Shown here piece after piece: positions 32,710-43,290 of a stretch of 64,000 bases of DNA (position 1 is the stretch's first letter; every line of letters starts with the position of its first letter). A program made the position numbers and the translations under genes. Source of the stretch: Macropodus opercularis (taxonomy: Eukaryota > Chordata > Actinopteri > Anabantiformes > Osphronemidae); contig CM061109.1 in assembly GCA_030770545.1 (NCBI GenBank), forward strand, positions 1,860,001-1,924,000, in the 5' to 3' direction. Below the pieces are notes generated by a model. That model was not told the origin of the DNA and did not search any database. It saw only the letters and a list, made by a program, of their open reading frames with translations.

Positions 32710-32932
32710 CACCTTCCATTGATTCCCTTTCTACCGCTCTGCCCCGTAGGGATCGCTGGAGCCTGTCCCAGCTGGCTATGGGCGAGAGGCAGGGTTCACC
32801 CTGGACAGGCCGCCAGTCTGTCGCAGGGCCACACATATAGACGCACAACCCGTCACACACTCACACCGACGGGCAATTCGTGTCTCTGGACTGCGGGTGG
32901 AAGCCGGAGACCCTCAGCACTGGCCGTCTGAA
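32710..32932 (-). mobile_element. tRNA-derived SINE, reverse orientation, 5'-truncated
   Basis: The order GATCGCTGGAGCCTGTCCCA, GGCTATGGGCGAGAGGCAGG, CCCTGGACAGGCCGCCAGTC, GTCGCAGGGCCACACATATA, CACACTCACACCGACGGGCA is the reverse of the SINE body. A short deletion precedes the final GACTGCGGGTGGAAGCCGGA. The opposing short frames here are repeat artefacts. Confidence 0.9.
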
Positions 32933-35239
32933 ATCAGCTGATGTTGCACCACTGTACACAAATAATCACAGACAATAACTATTTACGCTATAACAAACTT
33001 TATTAACTACGGCAATACTGATACTACTTATATGCTCCTGTGCTGAGATAGTGTGTGTGTGTAAGCGTAAGTGTGAGGTTGACAAAATGGTGGATGGACA
33101 CGTGGTCAGGGTGTGTGCTCACATGTACGTGTGTGTGACAAGGTGAAGAGCAAAATAACGCTCAAAGCAAAATGGAACAATAAACGACAGATCAAAACCA
33201 ACTGTTCGCTTTAGGCGGCAGACTCTGGAAGTCGCTTCCTCTTTTGGCTGCCATCCTGGATGGACGTGGCTCTAAGAAGGTGGATTCTGATTCCACCCTC
33301 TGATCATATGACAGCTCACATTCTGATCATATGAAAGCGTTTGTTCTTTATCCTAAACATGTGACTCGTAGCAAATGAAACCTCAAAAACAAGCGTAGAG
33401 TCAAACAGAAGAGCTGCTGCTGGTGTATTGTGTAATAGTACATATTTATTGTCTTATTTACTTCATAAATACATTCAAATAATATAAGATATAAATGCTA
33501 TTCAGAACAATGACTCGTTCCAAAAGATATCATCAGTTCACTACATTAGCTGGTGCTTATTAAGCTAACAGAATATTTTTGATGATTTAAAATGAATGAA
33601 TGAATGTAGTAATTATTATTTGGATTATTTTATGTACGGCTGGGTATGTTTTTAATTTCATTCAGTGTAATAAAAAAGTATTAAGACAATCTATTTTGAT
33701 TAAAAAATGATTCTGGGATGAAATAAATGTAGTGCAGCAAAAGTCCAATACTTGTGTCTGAGAGGCAGTAAAGAACTACATGAGGCGTTTGTCCTGCTGA
33801 CTGAGCAGCCCTGCAGACGCTCACTGTAAACACTTCCATTCTTGCTTCCATTCAGCGCTTTAACTGCCCATTGTTCTCTCTTGTGTTTGACTCATACCTT
33901 GGCAGTGACTTCAACGTTACCAAGTAGTGGGGCCGTCTGTATTTTCCTGCTCCCAGCAGCACCTGAGCTGCACAATGAGCCTGAATCAAAAGCCAGTCTT
34001 TCACTTTACAGTGGCAGCGCTGGAAGCAGAACAATAAGTCGCATTGTGGTGCGACTTGATGCTCCTTGTAATGTGCTCTGACGAAGCAACAGCAAGGCCT
34101 CTGGGTTGTCACTGAGATCATTAATGGCAGTGTGGAGCGACGCAACGGCGACATTCCCACACTCACTAATGACATGTTGGTCACAACACAGTTGAGGGAA
34201 GTAAATGTTGCATAAACCTGGGTTGCATAAAGTGTACAAAACAACCTGGGCTGATCTGAGGTCAGAGAGTTACGGCAGATGAGTCAGAAGCTCCGAGGTA
34301 ACGCCAGACTGTGGTATTAACAGGCTTGCGTTTCATAGCTATGTGTCATACAGTAGTCGATCCTACAGGTACACATTCTACGAGTATGCGATGTATACGC
34401 ACGACAGACCACCCACAGAAACACAGTGCACTCGTTAGCTCACATTTATGGAGGCAGCACGTACAGTAAAAACAAAGTTTATCAGAGACAATGTTTTGTT
34501 AATGTCAGTGATAGTCGAGACCTGACGAAACAGGCCCGAACAAAAAAGCATTTGTCAGTGTTTCATGTGTCTGTATAGAATCTTCTGTGGTGTAACACCA
34601 GCATTATCTGCCTGTCACTGCTGTTATTGATTAGTTTCTGTTGCCAATTTGGTCCAATAGGCTGGACACCAGTTTTAATAATGCATTCATAAGTTTACAA
34701 TTATTAAGAAAAAGGGATTTAGGCTTAGGTTAGAATTAGCACAACACATATCCTTCATAGGCAGCAGGGACATCGTTTATGGTCCAAGTTGAGTTGTATC
34801 TACAGTAGATTTGACAGGTTAAGCTACGATCAGTGTGGTTATCTACTGTGATAACTAATGAACTAATACAGGTTTATGGATCATATAGTGCCATGTGATG
34901 TTCACCACCTCTAGGCTCCAGCACCGATGAATCTTATTATCACATTTCAGTGTCTTAGATTAAACTCTCTACCCAAACTCATAGACAAGACATTAAAGGG
35001 TCAGGGTCAAAAAGCGACACTTTCTCAGACACGCACACTCCCTTTGGCTTGACACATTCGCAAACACAAACCATGCTACGGCACCATGACATTTCTTTGT
35101 TCTGTGATGTATACCGTCACCGCACCATATAATTACCTCTGACTGTAATAAGCACCTCTGTCCCAATCAAGTTTTTACTTTCAGCAAATAAAAAGGTTTT
35201 GTAGCAGACAGAATTAATTTCCCTCTGTTTCTCACACAC

Positions 35240-35240
<1 letters not shown>
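32933..35240. other. Anonymous noncoding stretch
   Basis: It contains (AATG)n near 33590-33606 and a direct repeat of CTGATCATATGA near 33300 and 33325. Several offset open frames on both strands lie at 33842-34244, one of 130 codons, with no recognisable domain. Confidence 0.45.

Positions 35241-35241
<1 letters not shown>

Positions 35242-35272
<31 letters not shown>
35242..35272. repeat. (CA)n microsatellite
   Basis: An uninterrupted CA run of about 30 bp. Confidence 0.9.
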
Positions 35273-35278
<6 letters not shown>

Positions 35279-35694
35279 TCTGTCAGTGTCATTTACTTTG
35301 GCGACTGGCCTAGATCACCCAAACTGTTCACTCAGCACTTTTCCTGCTCATAAAAGCTTGTTGCGCTGCCAGGGTGCTGTCTGAATGTAGAATGTACGTG
35401 GTCTGACTGGATTCAGATCCTGATCTTCACCATTAGAAGCACAAATGGCCACAGACTGATAAGCCGTGTGATAAGACGTGGAATAGTAAACTGTATCGAT
35501 CTGCAGGTTCCGTCTGGGTGAGCGATGTGCTCCCTCTGACTGGCCTTTTCGCTAAAGTCGCCTGTTCGTCCTGCTCAAGCACATCAAGACGTTAGATGTT
35601 AAATAAATCTTGAATGATAATGCGATTTTACTGTTTCACAATGTGCTCACACAACGAAGGCTGTGGAAATCACCAAGGACGGGCAGGAAGTAGG

Positions 35695-35780
35695 AGCCTT
35701 TATTTTGTATGTTCTCTCCGTGTCTGTGTGGGTTTTTCCTGGTACTTTCCTGGTTTCCTCCCAGAGAACAAAGACAGCCT
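35695..35780 (+). mobile_element. SINE fragment, central part, diverged
   Basis: TGTTCTCTCCGTGTCTGTGT, GGGTTTTTCC and TGGTTTCCTCCCAGAGAACA match the middle of the SINE in the same orientation as the copies at 12411 and 55629. The rest is lost. Confidence 0.65.
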
Positions 35781-36650
35781 GTTTACTTAGAGACAGTAAA
35801 TTGCTAAATTCATACATTTACTGTGTAATGTGAAGATTTGTTGCAATAATAATGAATGCATTGTTTAGGCATTGTGATTAAACAAAAATTAATTTAGTGT
35901 AAGCCCAGTATTTCTAATAGATTCTGACAGGGCTCCATTAAATCCTCCTCTAATATACCACACACAAGCGACAAACAGATTGCTCACAGTTATTAATCAA
36001 CAAATTACTGTACCACTGCTCTCTCCTGCTTCTCTCAGGTCGTGGTGTGTTTGAACTTATGATAAAACCACATTGGAATCAGCAGGGTGATTGTAGTCAG
36101 CTGGCACGAGGATGAAAGATGTTACAGGGGCACCGATTCATCTGTCGTAGGAATAACAACACGAGCAAGGAAAAAATGAAAACATATCCCTTGGTGTGAT
36201 ATTAGAGCAATCCTGAGGTAGCAGGGATAAAAAGCTAAACGTGATATCTACAAAACGTGGAAGAGTGTACAATAGCAAAGCAACAGTGTCACCGCTACAA
36301 TCGTACAAGGACACATTGAGGGCAAAGTGAGAGAAAGTGGAAAGTTTCAAAATGTGTGCATCCATCTGTGTGTTTTTGCCACAGAGAAAACCTTGGAGGC
36401 CGTACTACTAAATATGGGTCCGTTTGACCCATATTCCATTAAACCGCCCACTCTGGCTATGTGCTGTCTTGGCAGACATGGCCACTGCTTGAAGATTGCC
36501 TGGGTGTGAAAACGGCTGCTATTGGACACATAAGTGATGATGAGGGCAGGATGAAAAATAAACCCAATCAGCTGTTGTCTCTGCATGGATGCTGCTGTCC
36601 CACAAGCTATAACAGCACATGCAGTAAAGTGTTGTATCATCTTTCATTTC
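35781..36650. other. Anonymous, possibly conserved noncoding stretch
   Basis: It contains a strong acceptor-like CTGCTTCTCTCAG at about 36040 and the perfect hairpin at 36411-36435. A frame of 40 codons follows an acceptor-like TTTTTGCCACAG near 36385 but is not recognised. Confidence 0.4.
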
Positions 36651-36669
36651 TGTTAACTGAAATGAACTA

Positions 36670-37154
36670 ACCTCGGTCTACGCTGCTGTTGGAGACGTCA
36701 CCAGTACCACAGTAATTAGTCTCTGAACGGTTGCTGGAGCACAGACCAAAGGACACGACTGTGCCCTGCAGGAAAAGATCTGCGCTGACAAAGGCACACG
36801 TTTCAAAAGTCTCCCGATAACCCAGTAATACATCAGTCTTCATGGTATATGATGCAGGCCCAACTTTATCAACACAATCATGAGCTAAAGGCAAAGGATG
36901 AGCATTTTCATTGATGAAATCTTGTAAATCCAAACTAATTTTGTCTGTTACCCTAACATGGAACCGCTAAACGCTGTGGCAATTCTTAATTCGAGGGAAA
37001 GTATCCCCCAGTCAGGCTCTATATTCTTCCTAGAACACATGTCTAGGACACACAGCATCTTGGGCACCATGCCCTGTGTTATGAACTTTGCTCCAAGCAC
37101 TTCTTGTACATCTTGCTTTCTGATTAACAGCAGAGAGGCTGTAGTCCCACAGTG
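36670..37154 (-). other. Coding-like minus-strand segment in two offset frames, candidate pseudogene
   Basis: On the minus strand one frame is open for 68 codons (37154 to 36951; it includes QDVQEVLGAKFITQGMVPKM and CVLDMCSRKNIEPDW). A second, shifted frame is open for 99 codons (36966 to 36670; it includes DLQDFINENAHPLPLAHDC and GYRETFETCAFVSADLF). They overlap by 16 bp, as expected for one coding segment broken by a single frameshift. Composition is protein-like in both halves. The second frame ends at CGAG|GTTAGT, a donor-like sequence. I do not recognise the family; a transposon-derived or retroposed gene remnant is as likely as a host exon. The opposite strand is also open at 36958-37158, which lowers confidence. 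Confidence 0.35.
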
Positions 37155-37159
37155 TTAAT

Positions 37160-39600
37160 AATCCTGGTATTATATTCAGATAAGGCCTTTATACAGTGAT
37201 AAGAACGTCCTCCCCTGTGAGAACTCTTGCTTTATTCTAACGCAGGTGACATTAAACTAACTCTTTAAAACCTGGGGATGGGAACTCTGAACCTACCTTT
37301 TCCTCTTAAGGTGCTAATTACCCCCCTGTAATGAAAGTAATCAGCAGCTAAAGTGACGTGTGCCGTGTGCTTGTTTTGTGATTTTATCATCCTGCGCATT
37401 TCCAAGCTCTCAGTAATAGGCTTAAGAAACGAACTGCTTCAGCAAAGCAATCAGATAAGGGACAGCACATGTTGAATACTGATGGCACAGTGATGCAGCA
37501 TCTGGGAACAGGTTGGACAAGATGAAGTAGCCCCAGAGATGCGTTATTGAATCAGATAGTGACTCTAGATGACGTATTGCTAGCTCCAGGTTCTACTGTG
37601 AGGAGCCTTGGTGTCATCTTTGACCACGACATCGCCTGACTCCTTACTCACAGGATGTTCCAGTAACAAAAACAATTGTATTGTACGGCAGACCACACTT
37701 GTATTGTATTGATTTATATATGTAAGAGCAGTAATCTTTATGTTTATTAAAGTCGTATGATTTACATGTTGTGGGTGGTTGGGGAGCAGACACTGTCTCC
37801 ATGGGGGTGTGATACATTAGCTGCGAGGGGAAGATGTCTGTGGAGGAACTGCAGAGAGGTGTGTAGGACAGCATCTCTGCATCCTAATGGGGGGAAATCA
37901 AGAGAAAACAGAGTAAGAGACTGTCCAGGGAGCAGAAGGAGCGTGTGCCGAGGAAGGACCACCCACACGCTAACTCTCTCCAAGTGCACCGCATATACAC
38001 ACAAACACCCCCACGTACACCCCACATAGACAGACACGCACACACACACCGACAAATACTGCCACAGAAACGCAACCACACGCTGAACTACTTCTGTACT
38101 GTAGCCTCCTCTCTGTTTTGCACCACATTTCCCACAAGCCATTGCTCTCCGCCTGTCGTTGTAATAATCCAATCTTGAGCGCTTTCTGTCAGCCTGTTTA
38201 TAGTCGCCTGGATCTGTTTCTCTATCCCAGACTGAAGAGACAATTCGAGTCTCATCTTCAACTTTTGTGTTTTACGGGAAACATCTAAACTGAGTTTTGG
38301 GTTTGGTTGTTTCTTGGATCCAGCCTAAAAACTGTGTAAAGTATTATTTATTGCATTAGTTATACTGTCAGTTTGAGCTACATTGTATCTCTGTTGTGGA
38401 TACCTAAATATAGATTCAAATTAAATTAAATTCCTGTTAGGCTGTCAGACAGATTGTTATGCAGTATTCTGGTAAATCTGCTGTTTTACTTTATTCGGTT
38501 TGGTTTGTGTTCTTAATCAAGTTGTTTAGTCGTTTGCCCCAGTGTTAACAAATTGTGACTTTTGTCTCTTTAGGCAAGAGGAAATATTGAGTTGTCTGCG
38601 GTTTCCTTTCTTCTAACTAACAGTTTTACAGAAAGCATTCATGTAAAAAATAAAACAGTTATTTTCACTGTTCCAAGTGTGTATCACCTTTGATACAGTG
38701 ACTTTGCGTCAGCCAAGTCTGAATGTTTATGGAAACTGGATCTGTCAGGACACATTTGCTCATTCACTAGGACAGACTCCGTTGCATGTATACAGTGATT
38801 AAAGATACGTGATCTGATGTCAGTGTTTACACGCGCTATGTTAATTCTGGCCTAAATGACTGGGTGTTGCCTGATTATCCTCCAGAAGCAAAGTTTCACT
38901 TTGTGGTATGTTTAGTCTCACTGCTAGTTGAGTAGGAGCACAAGTGGTGCTTGACTGTCACTAGAAAGGAGTAAAACAGTTGACGTCACTGCTGCACTGG
39001 GGCACAGAAAGCTCCGTCTGTTCATCTGGACTTTATGAACATCCGCCTCAAAGGCCGTCAATGACTTTCATGAACGATCATCTTCTCATGCGATTCTCTT
39101 TCTTGCACCATTGCCTGCACAGTAAATCCAGATTTGAAGTGTGCTTATTTGTTCCTTGTTTGTTTTTTATTTATGTGTTGATGCAAGTTATACTGATCAA
39201 CTGTTCCTTTGCTAAATCAGGATGGAACAATTTATTTATTTTAAGTTTTATAAATTGTTCCATCCTTTTAACTTTAAAGACCTTATTTTTATTCTGGGGC
39301 ATAAGTATTTCCAGCAAATGTCATTCTCCCCTGAGAATATGAACTCGGGAAATTCATTAATTACAATATGTCTTGCTGTAATATGTCAACTGCTCGAACA
39401 GGCCGTCATATTTACAGAGAAATCCCGCTGGGAAAAAATGAAACTAAACTTGAAACTTGCACAGATTCACACAAAGGCCCACTGAACACACAACCACACA
39501 CACTGTACACACACCCTGCCCAGTTCCGTTACTATACATATGTTATGTTATACAACCAAATGTATAAATACTGTCCGGAAGGGGAGAGGTTGTTGCACAG
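37160..39600. other. Anonymous noncoding stretch
   Basis: No gene is recognised. A short CA-rich part at about 37998-38050 creates false frames on both strands (37762-38178). A 17-bp hairpin lies at 39219-39266. Confidence 0.45.
39219..39266. repeat. Perfect 17-bp stem hairpin
   Basis: AGGATGGAACAATTTAT (39219-39235) is perfectly complementary to 39250-39266, around a 14-nt loop. No terminal motif of a known transposon is seen. Confidence 0.9.
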
Positions 39601-39615
39601 AGCCAAGAGTTTATC

Positions 39616-39639
39616 GTGTGTGTGTGTGTGTGTGTGTGT
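39616..39639. repeat. (TG)n microsatellite
   Basis: A TG run of about 24 bp followed by a G run. Confidence 0.9.
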
Positions 39640-40620
39640 AAGGGGGGGTTGTCTTGATGCTACTACTTCTCTCTATATCCACATCTTGCTAAACATATAC
39701 AGGATGGAATACATGGATACAGGAAGACATTTTTTGCACAAGCTATTGACTGACAGGTAGAGAAGAAGAAGAGACTGAGCTACAATAGAAAACATTTTAA
39801 AGGCTTAGATAAATTACAAGATAAGAAAAAGGCAGTGAATCAGAGGAGGCTCCATGTTTTCTCAGAGAGTCCTAACGCAGACCCAGGACCCAAAAACTAG
39901 AATGTGGCGTTTCAAGTTAGATGGGTCCTGCCCAGCAGACGTACTGAGAGCTGACAGCCAGTCTGCCAGTGATGTCATGTATGAAGCGTTCCATACAGGA
40001 ATTAGAGTAGATTATAGTACAGAAGCAGACTGATCCAAAATTCTCCCAGATCGTGCACGACCACCAGTTCCAGCAGTCCTTCCCAAGCACAAAAGACCTG
40101 AACTTTAACAAAATGTGTATGTGACCCATTTGTGAACAAACAAGGTGAATGGAGCCTGTACGTGCTGCTGGGGTTTGCAAACCACGGAGGCCTTAAAGGT
40201 ACGTTTCAGCAACACTCTGTTGGTTTCTAGATTAAGATCAAGCCAGAGAAAAACGCCCTGAACACGTTGCTTTCATTTCTATCTTTGTGAAGCAGTAACT
40301 GCGACCAAAACCAAATTATCGACTGAACTGGACTTAAGCAACACTTCAGGTGCCATTGTCTCCCATTTCCCCAGATGGGAGCAGCTCATAGGAGGGAAAC
40401 ATGCAGTCTTAAAACTTTCCTTTTTGCTAAAGCTTATAGTGAGAGATTGTGCAGGTCACTCTGGACCATTTCTTAGTGTTGATGCTATAGAATTGAATGC
40501 TGGGAAACCTCCTTCCTACACTGAGCTCCTCTGTTTTTCCTCCTTCCATCCGCTTACACGCCACCACTGTATAACAGGTGGTTGTCTTTGTGTCTTTTCT
40601 CTGTTGTGCCTCTCCCTCTC
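39640..40620. other. Anonymous noncoding stretch
   Basis: An 87-codon minus-strand frame at 39917-40180 has no recognised domain. Otherwise nothing is seen. Confidence 0.45.
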
Positions 40621-40633
40621 TTTCTATCTACAG

Positions 40634-40785
40634 GTATGATCAGACTCAGAGCCAACCATCCTGCCTTTGCTCTGTTGCTGCCTGTCGTCATTGCTCTTTT
40701 GTCTCCCTCTATCCTCTCACCCCGATGTGGGAAGATGAGCCTGGAGGTTTGTAGAGGGAGTTTGTGGTTAATGGTAAAATGTTAA
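40634..40785 (+). other. Candidate exon with a signal-peptide-like ORF (49 aa)
   Basis: A strong pyrimidine tract ending TTTCTATCTACAG is followed by GT and an ATG at 40636. The frame runs 49 codons, with a hydrophobic segment FALLLPVVIALLSPSIL at residues 11-27 preceded by Arg residues, as in a signal peptide or signal anchor. A GAG|GTTTGT donor-like site at about 40747 could end a first coding exon after MSLE. The protein is not recognised. The CAG|GTATGA junction also fits a recursive splice site, so the two readings compete. Confidence 0.25.
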
Positions 40786-40789
40786 ATAC

Positions 40790-42827
40790 CATGTATTTAT
40801 TGATCTACGATGGGATACTGTTCAATAACGGCATGGTTTACAGCCTCAGCGCTTGTGTGTGAGAACCAGTGTCAAACAGAAGTCACGTATCGGGGGGATG
40901 GTGTTTGTGTGTGTTGCCTGTTGACTGTAATTATTCCTCAGGGTCATCTGAAGTTTAGTGGCTGAGGAGCTACTAGCACCTGGGGGATTTGTTGTTTTAT
41001 GGCCTAATGGAATGTGCACTTAGAAAACAGAGCGGTGAAGAACATTGGTAATGTCTTCTTTCCATGTTGCATTAAACAGAGACGATTCCTCACGCCACAG
41101 GATTTTATTCTCCCTTTCAGAACAAGCAACTAATATTAATATAGAAGCACTTGACTCTCTTGGGGCAACTTGCGGTTCAGTGTCTTACCCAGTGACACAG
41201 CAGTGAAGAAACTGGGAACAACTGAATTATTATTAATATTTTGCTAGGTTGTTGACATTTATCATTTTCATCCTGGCTTCCCAAAGGCCTTCTGGTGAGA
41301 TCTGAAGGAGATTTCAGTTTGCAGCTGCCAACAGGCTTCTCTTAATGTGGAATATTTTATAAACTCTTATTGTTTGATTGTAGTGGTTGTTGTTGTGTTG
41401 TGATGTTTTTCTCACCTCGCAGGTGACAAACTCTTAGAATCTTGAGTATATTCATTCAGTTTGTTGGTCATTTAATGAGGTCTAGTTTTAGATTACCTGT
41501 AAATCCATTACTGAGTACAATAGTACGTTCAAAATGAAAGTGCAACAAAGTATAGTAAAAACATTAAATGTACTGCTTTCCATTTTCACAGTCCATCTAC
41601 ACTGCCCTTCCTTTGGTCTCTATCAGTGCTGAAGCACTTTGTGAGCAGTATGTGGAACTATATAATTATAGGTATCAAGCAGAAGAAAGAAAAAAGGTGA
41701 GTTGTGGATTGAGAGTGTGAAAGACCCAAATTCATAAAGGACAACTTTAATGGAATACTTACTTTTAAGGCACAAAGTGTGAAAAATATGGAGGACAAAG
41801 ACCCTTGGGTGCAGGCGTTGAATGGCGAAGCCATTTTACCTCAGATGGATGAATACTTCAGCACAGTCAGAGAGAGAGAGAGAGAGAGAGAGACAGTTCA
41901 CAGCAATGTTCAGCTCCTGCGTCCATTTCTCTTCACTTTCCATCTCTACTGCTTGAGAGAATAATAGCGGAACTGTTTTTTAGTTCAAGGTGTGAACTAA
42001 ATGCACTGCTCCACGCGGAGGTGCTGCAGGAAGGAGACTTCAAGTAAGAGTACTGTGACTTATTCATCAATTCTTGACACTTTCCCCCATAGGTGAAGCC
42101 CTAATGCAAGCACCACGTATTTAAGATAAATGGCATAGCTTGCCTGTGTGCGCGTCCTCACAGTGAATGGTGAGGTAAAGGTTTTTTAAGAGCCAAGATG
42201 GACAGAACATATATCATCATATCATCATCTCCAAGTGAGATTTATCTTAGAGAAAGTTTCTTTTTGTTTTCTTTTTTTTACATCCACTCTTAAATAATGT
42301 GAAACACTGGTTGAGGAAACAAAGCAAATTTGGAATTCAGATACGTTTTTCTTCTAAAACCCAATCCTGTCCTTGTTGCAGTTCTACAGGAAGGAGAATA
42401 CGTGGGTGTGGTTATTTCCAAAATAAGACAGAAACACTTCTGTTTATAGCTCTTATTATGGGAAGTGGAGGAAGAGATATTTTGGTTAGTTAGGTCAGCG
42501 TACTGGGCTTCCAGTGGGCACAACCCTATGTAACAGTTTGTTTCCCAGTGACCATTCCCTGCTGTTATCCAAATTGTTATTCTAGTCTGTTTTTAAGAAA
42601 AATAATAATTCATTAATGATTAATAAATTTGAAACATGAGTTCTTACACATGACATAAAAGAAAAATGTGATGACTGGGACTCTGACGTTGAAACCTCTA
42701 TTCACATTATAATTTCATAGCTATCAGACCACGAAAGGAAATAAATAGATAAAACTAAACCGGGAGATGAGTCAAGGAAACCTCAGGTAAACGCATACAA
42801 ACTCAATCAAAATATATCAACTTAGAT
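40790..42827. other. Anonymous noncoding stretch
   Basis: Only the (GA)n microsatellite at 41868-41893 is recognised. Confidence 0.5.
41868..41893. repeat. (GA)n microsatellite
   Basis: A GA run of about 26 bp inside a short open frame, which it keeps open artificially. Confidence 0.9.
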
Positions 42828-43290
42828 GAAACAAATTTTATTTATATAGCACCAATTCACAACAGCAGTTATCTCAAGGCAGTTTACAAGTAAAGTTTAA
42901 GACCTTACACAACTAAACCCAACAAATCCCACATGGGGCAGCTTTTAGTTGTAGCCAATCAATAAATTGTACATTTTAATAGCAACAGTGGAGGAAGAAA
43001 CCTCCAGCAGACCCAGGCTCAGTGTGGGAGAACATCTGCCTTGACCGGTTGGATTTTGAATTCTATCCTAGATTCTACAGCACAGAGAAGCTAATGTAGG
43101 AGAAATGTGATGTCTCTTCCTGAGTCCAGTCAGACTCTGGCTGCAGCATTTGAATTAACTGGAGGCTTTTTAAAGAGTTACAGAGCTACAGTCGTCCAGC
43201 CTGGAGGAACTAATGCAGGGATTAATTCTTCAGCATCACTCTGTGAGAGGATGCTCCTCATTTTACCCAGGTTTTCCCAAAAAACTGCTC
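42828..43290 (+). repeat. Long teleost interspersed repeat, best copy here
   Basis: Successive blocks (ATTTTATTTATATAGCACCA, CAGTTATCTCAAGGCAGTTT, GAGGAAGAAACCTCCAGCAG, CTTGACCGGTTGG, then GAATTCTATCCTAGATTCTA, CCTGAGTCCAGTCAGACTCT, TACAGTCGTCCAGCCTGGAG, TTCAGCATCACTCTGTGAGA) follow a family common in teleosts. The central block present at 12860 is deleted between GGTTGG and TTTGAATTC. No protein is encoded in what remains. The class is uncertain. Confidence 0.85.

Noticed and set aside
33842..34244. 130-codon minus-strand ORF and overlapping frames
   Set aside because: Three frames on two strands are open over the same bases, no motif is recognised and no good splice sites flank it.
37762..38178. 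136-codon minus-strand ORF
   Set aside because: Driven by a CA-rich low-complexity stretch; the plus strand is also open.
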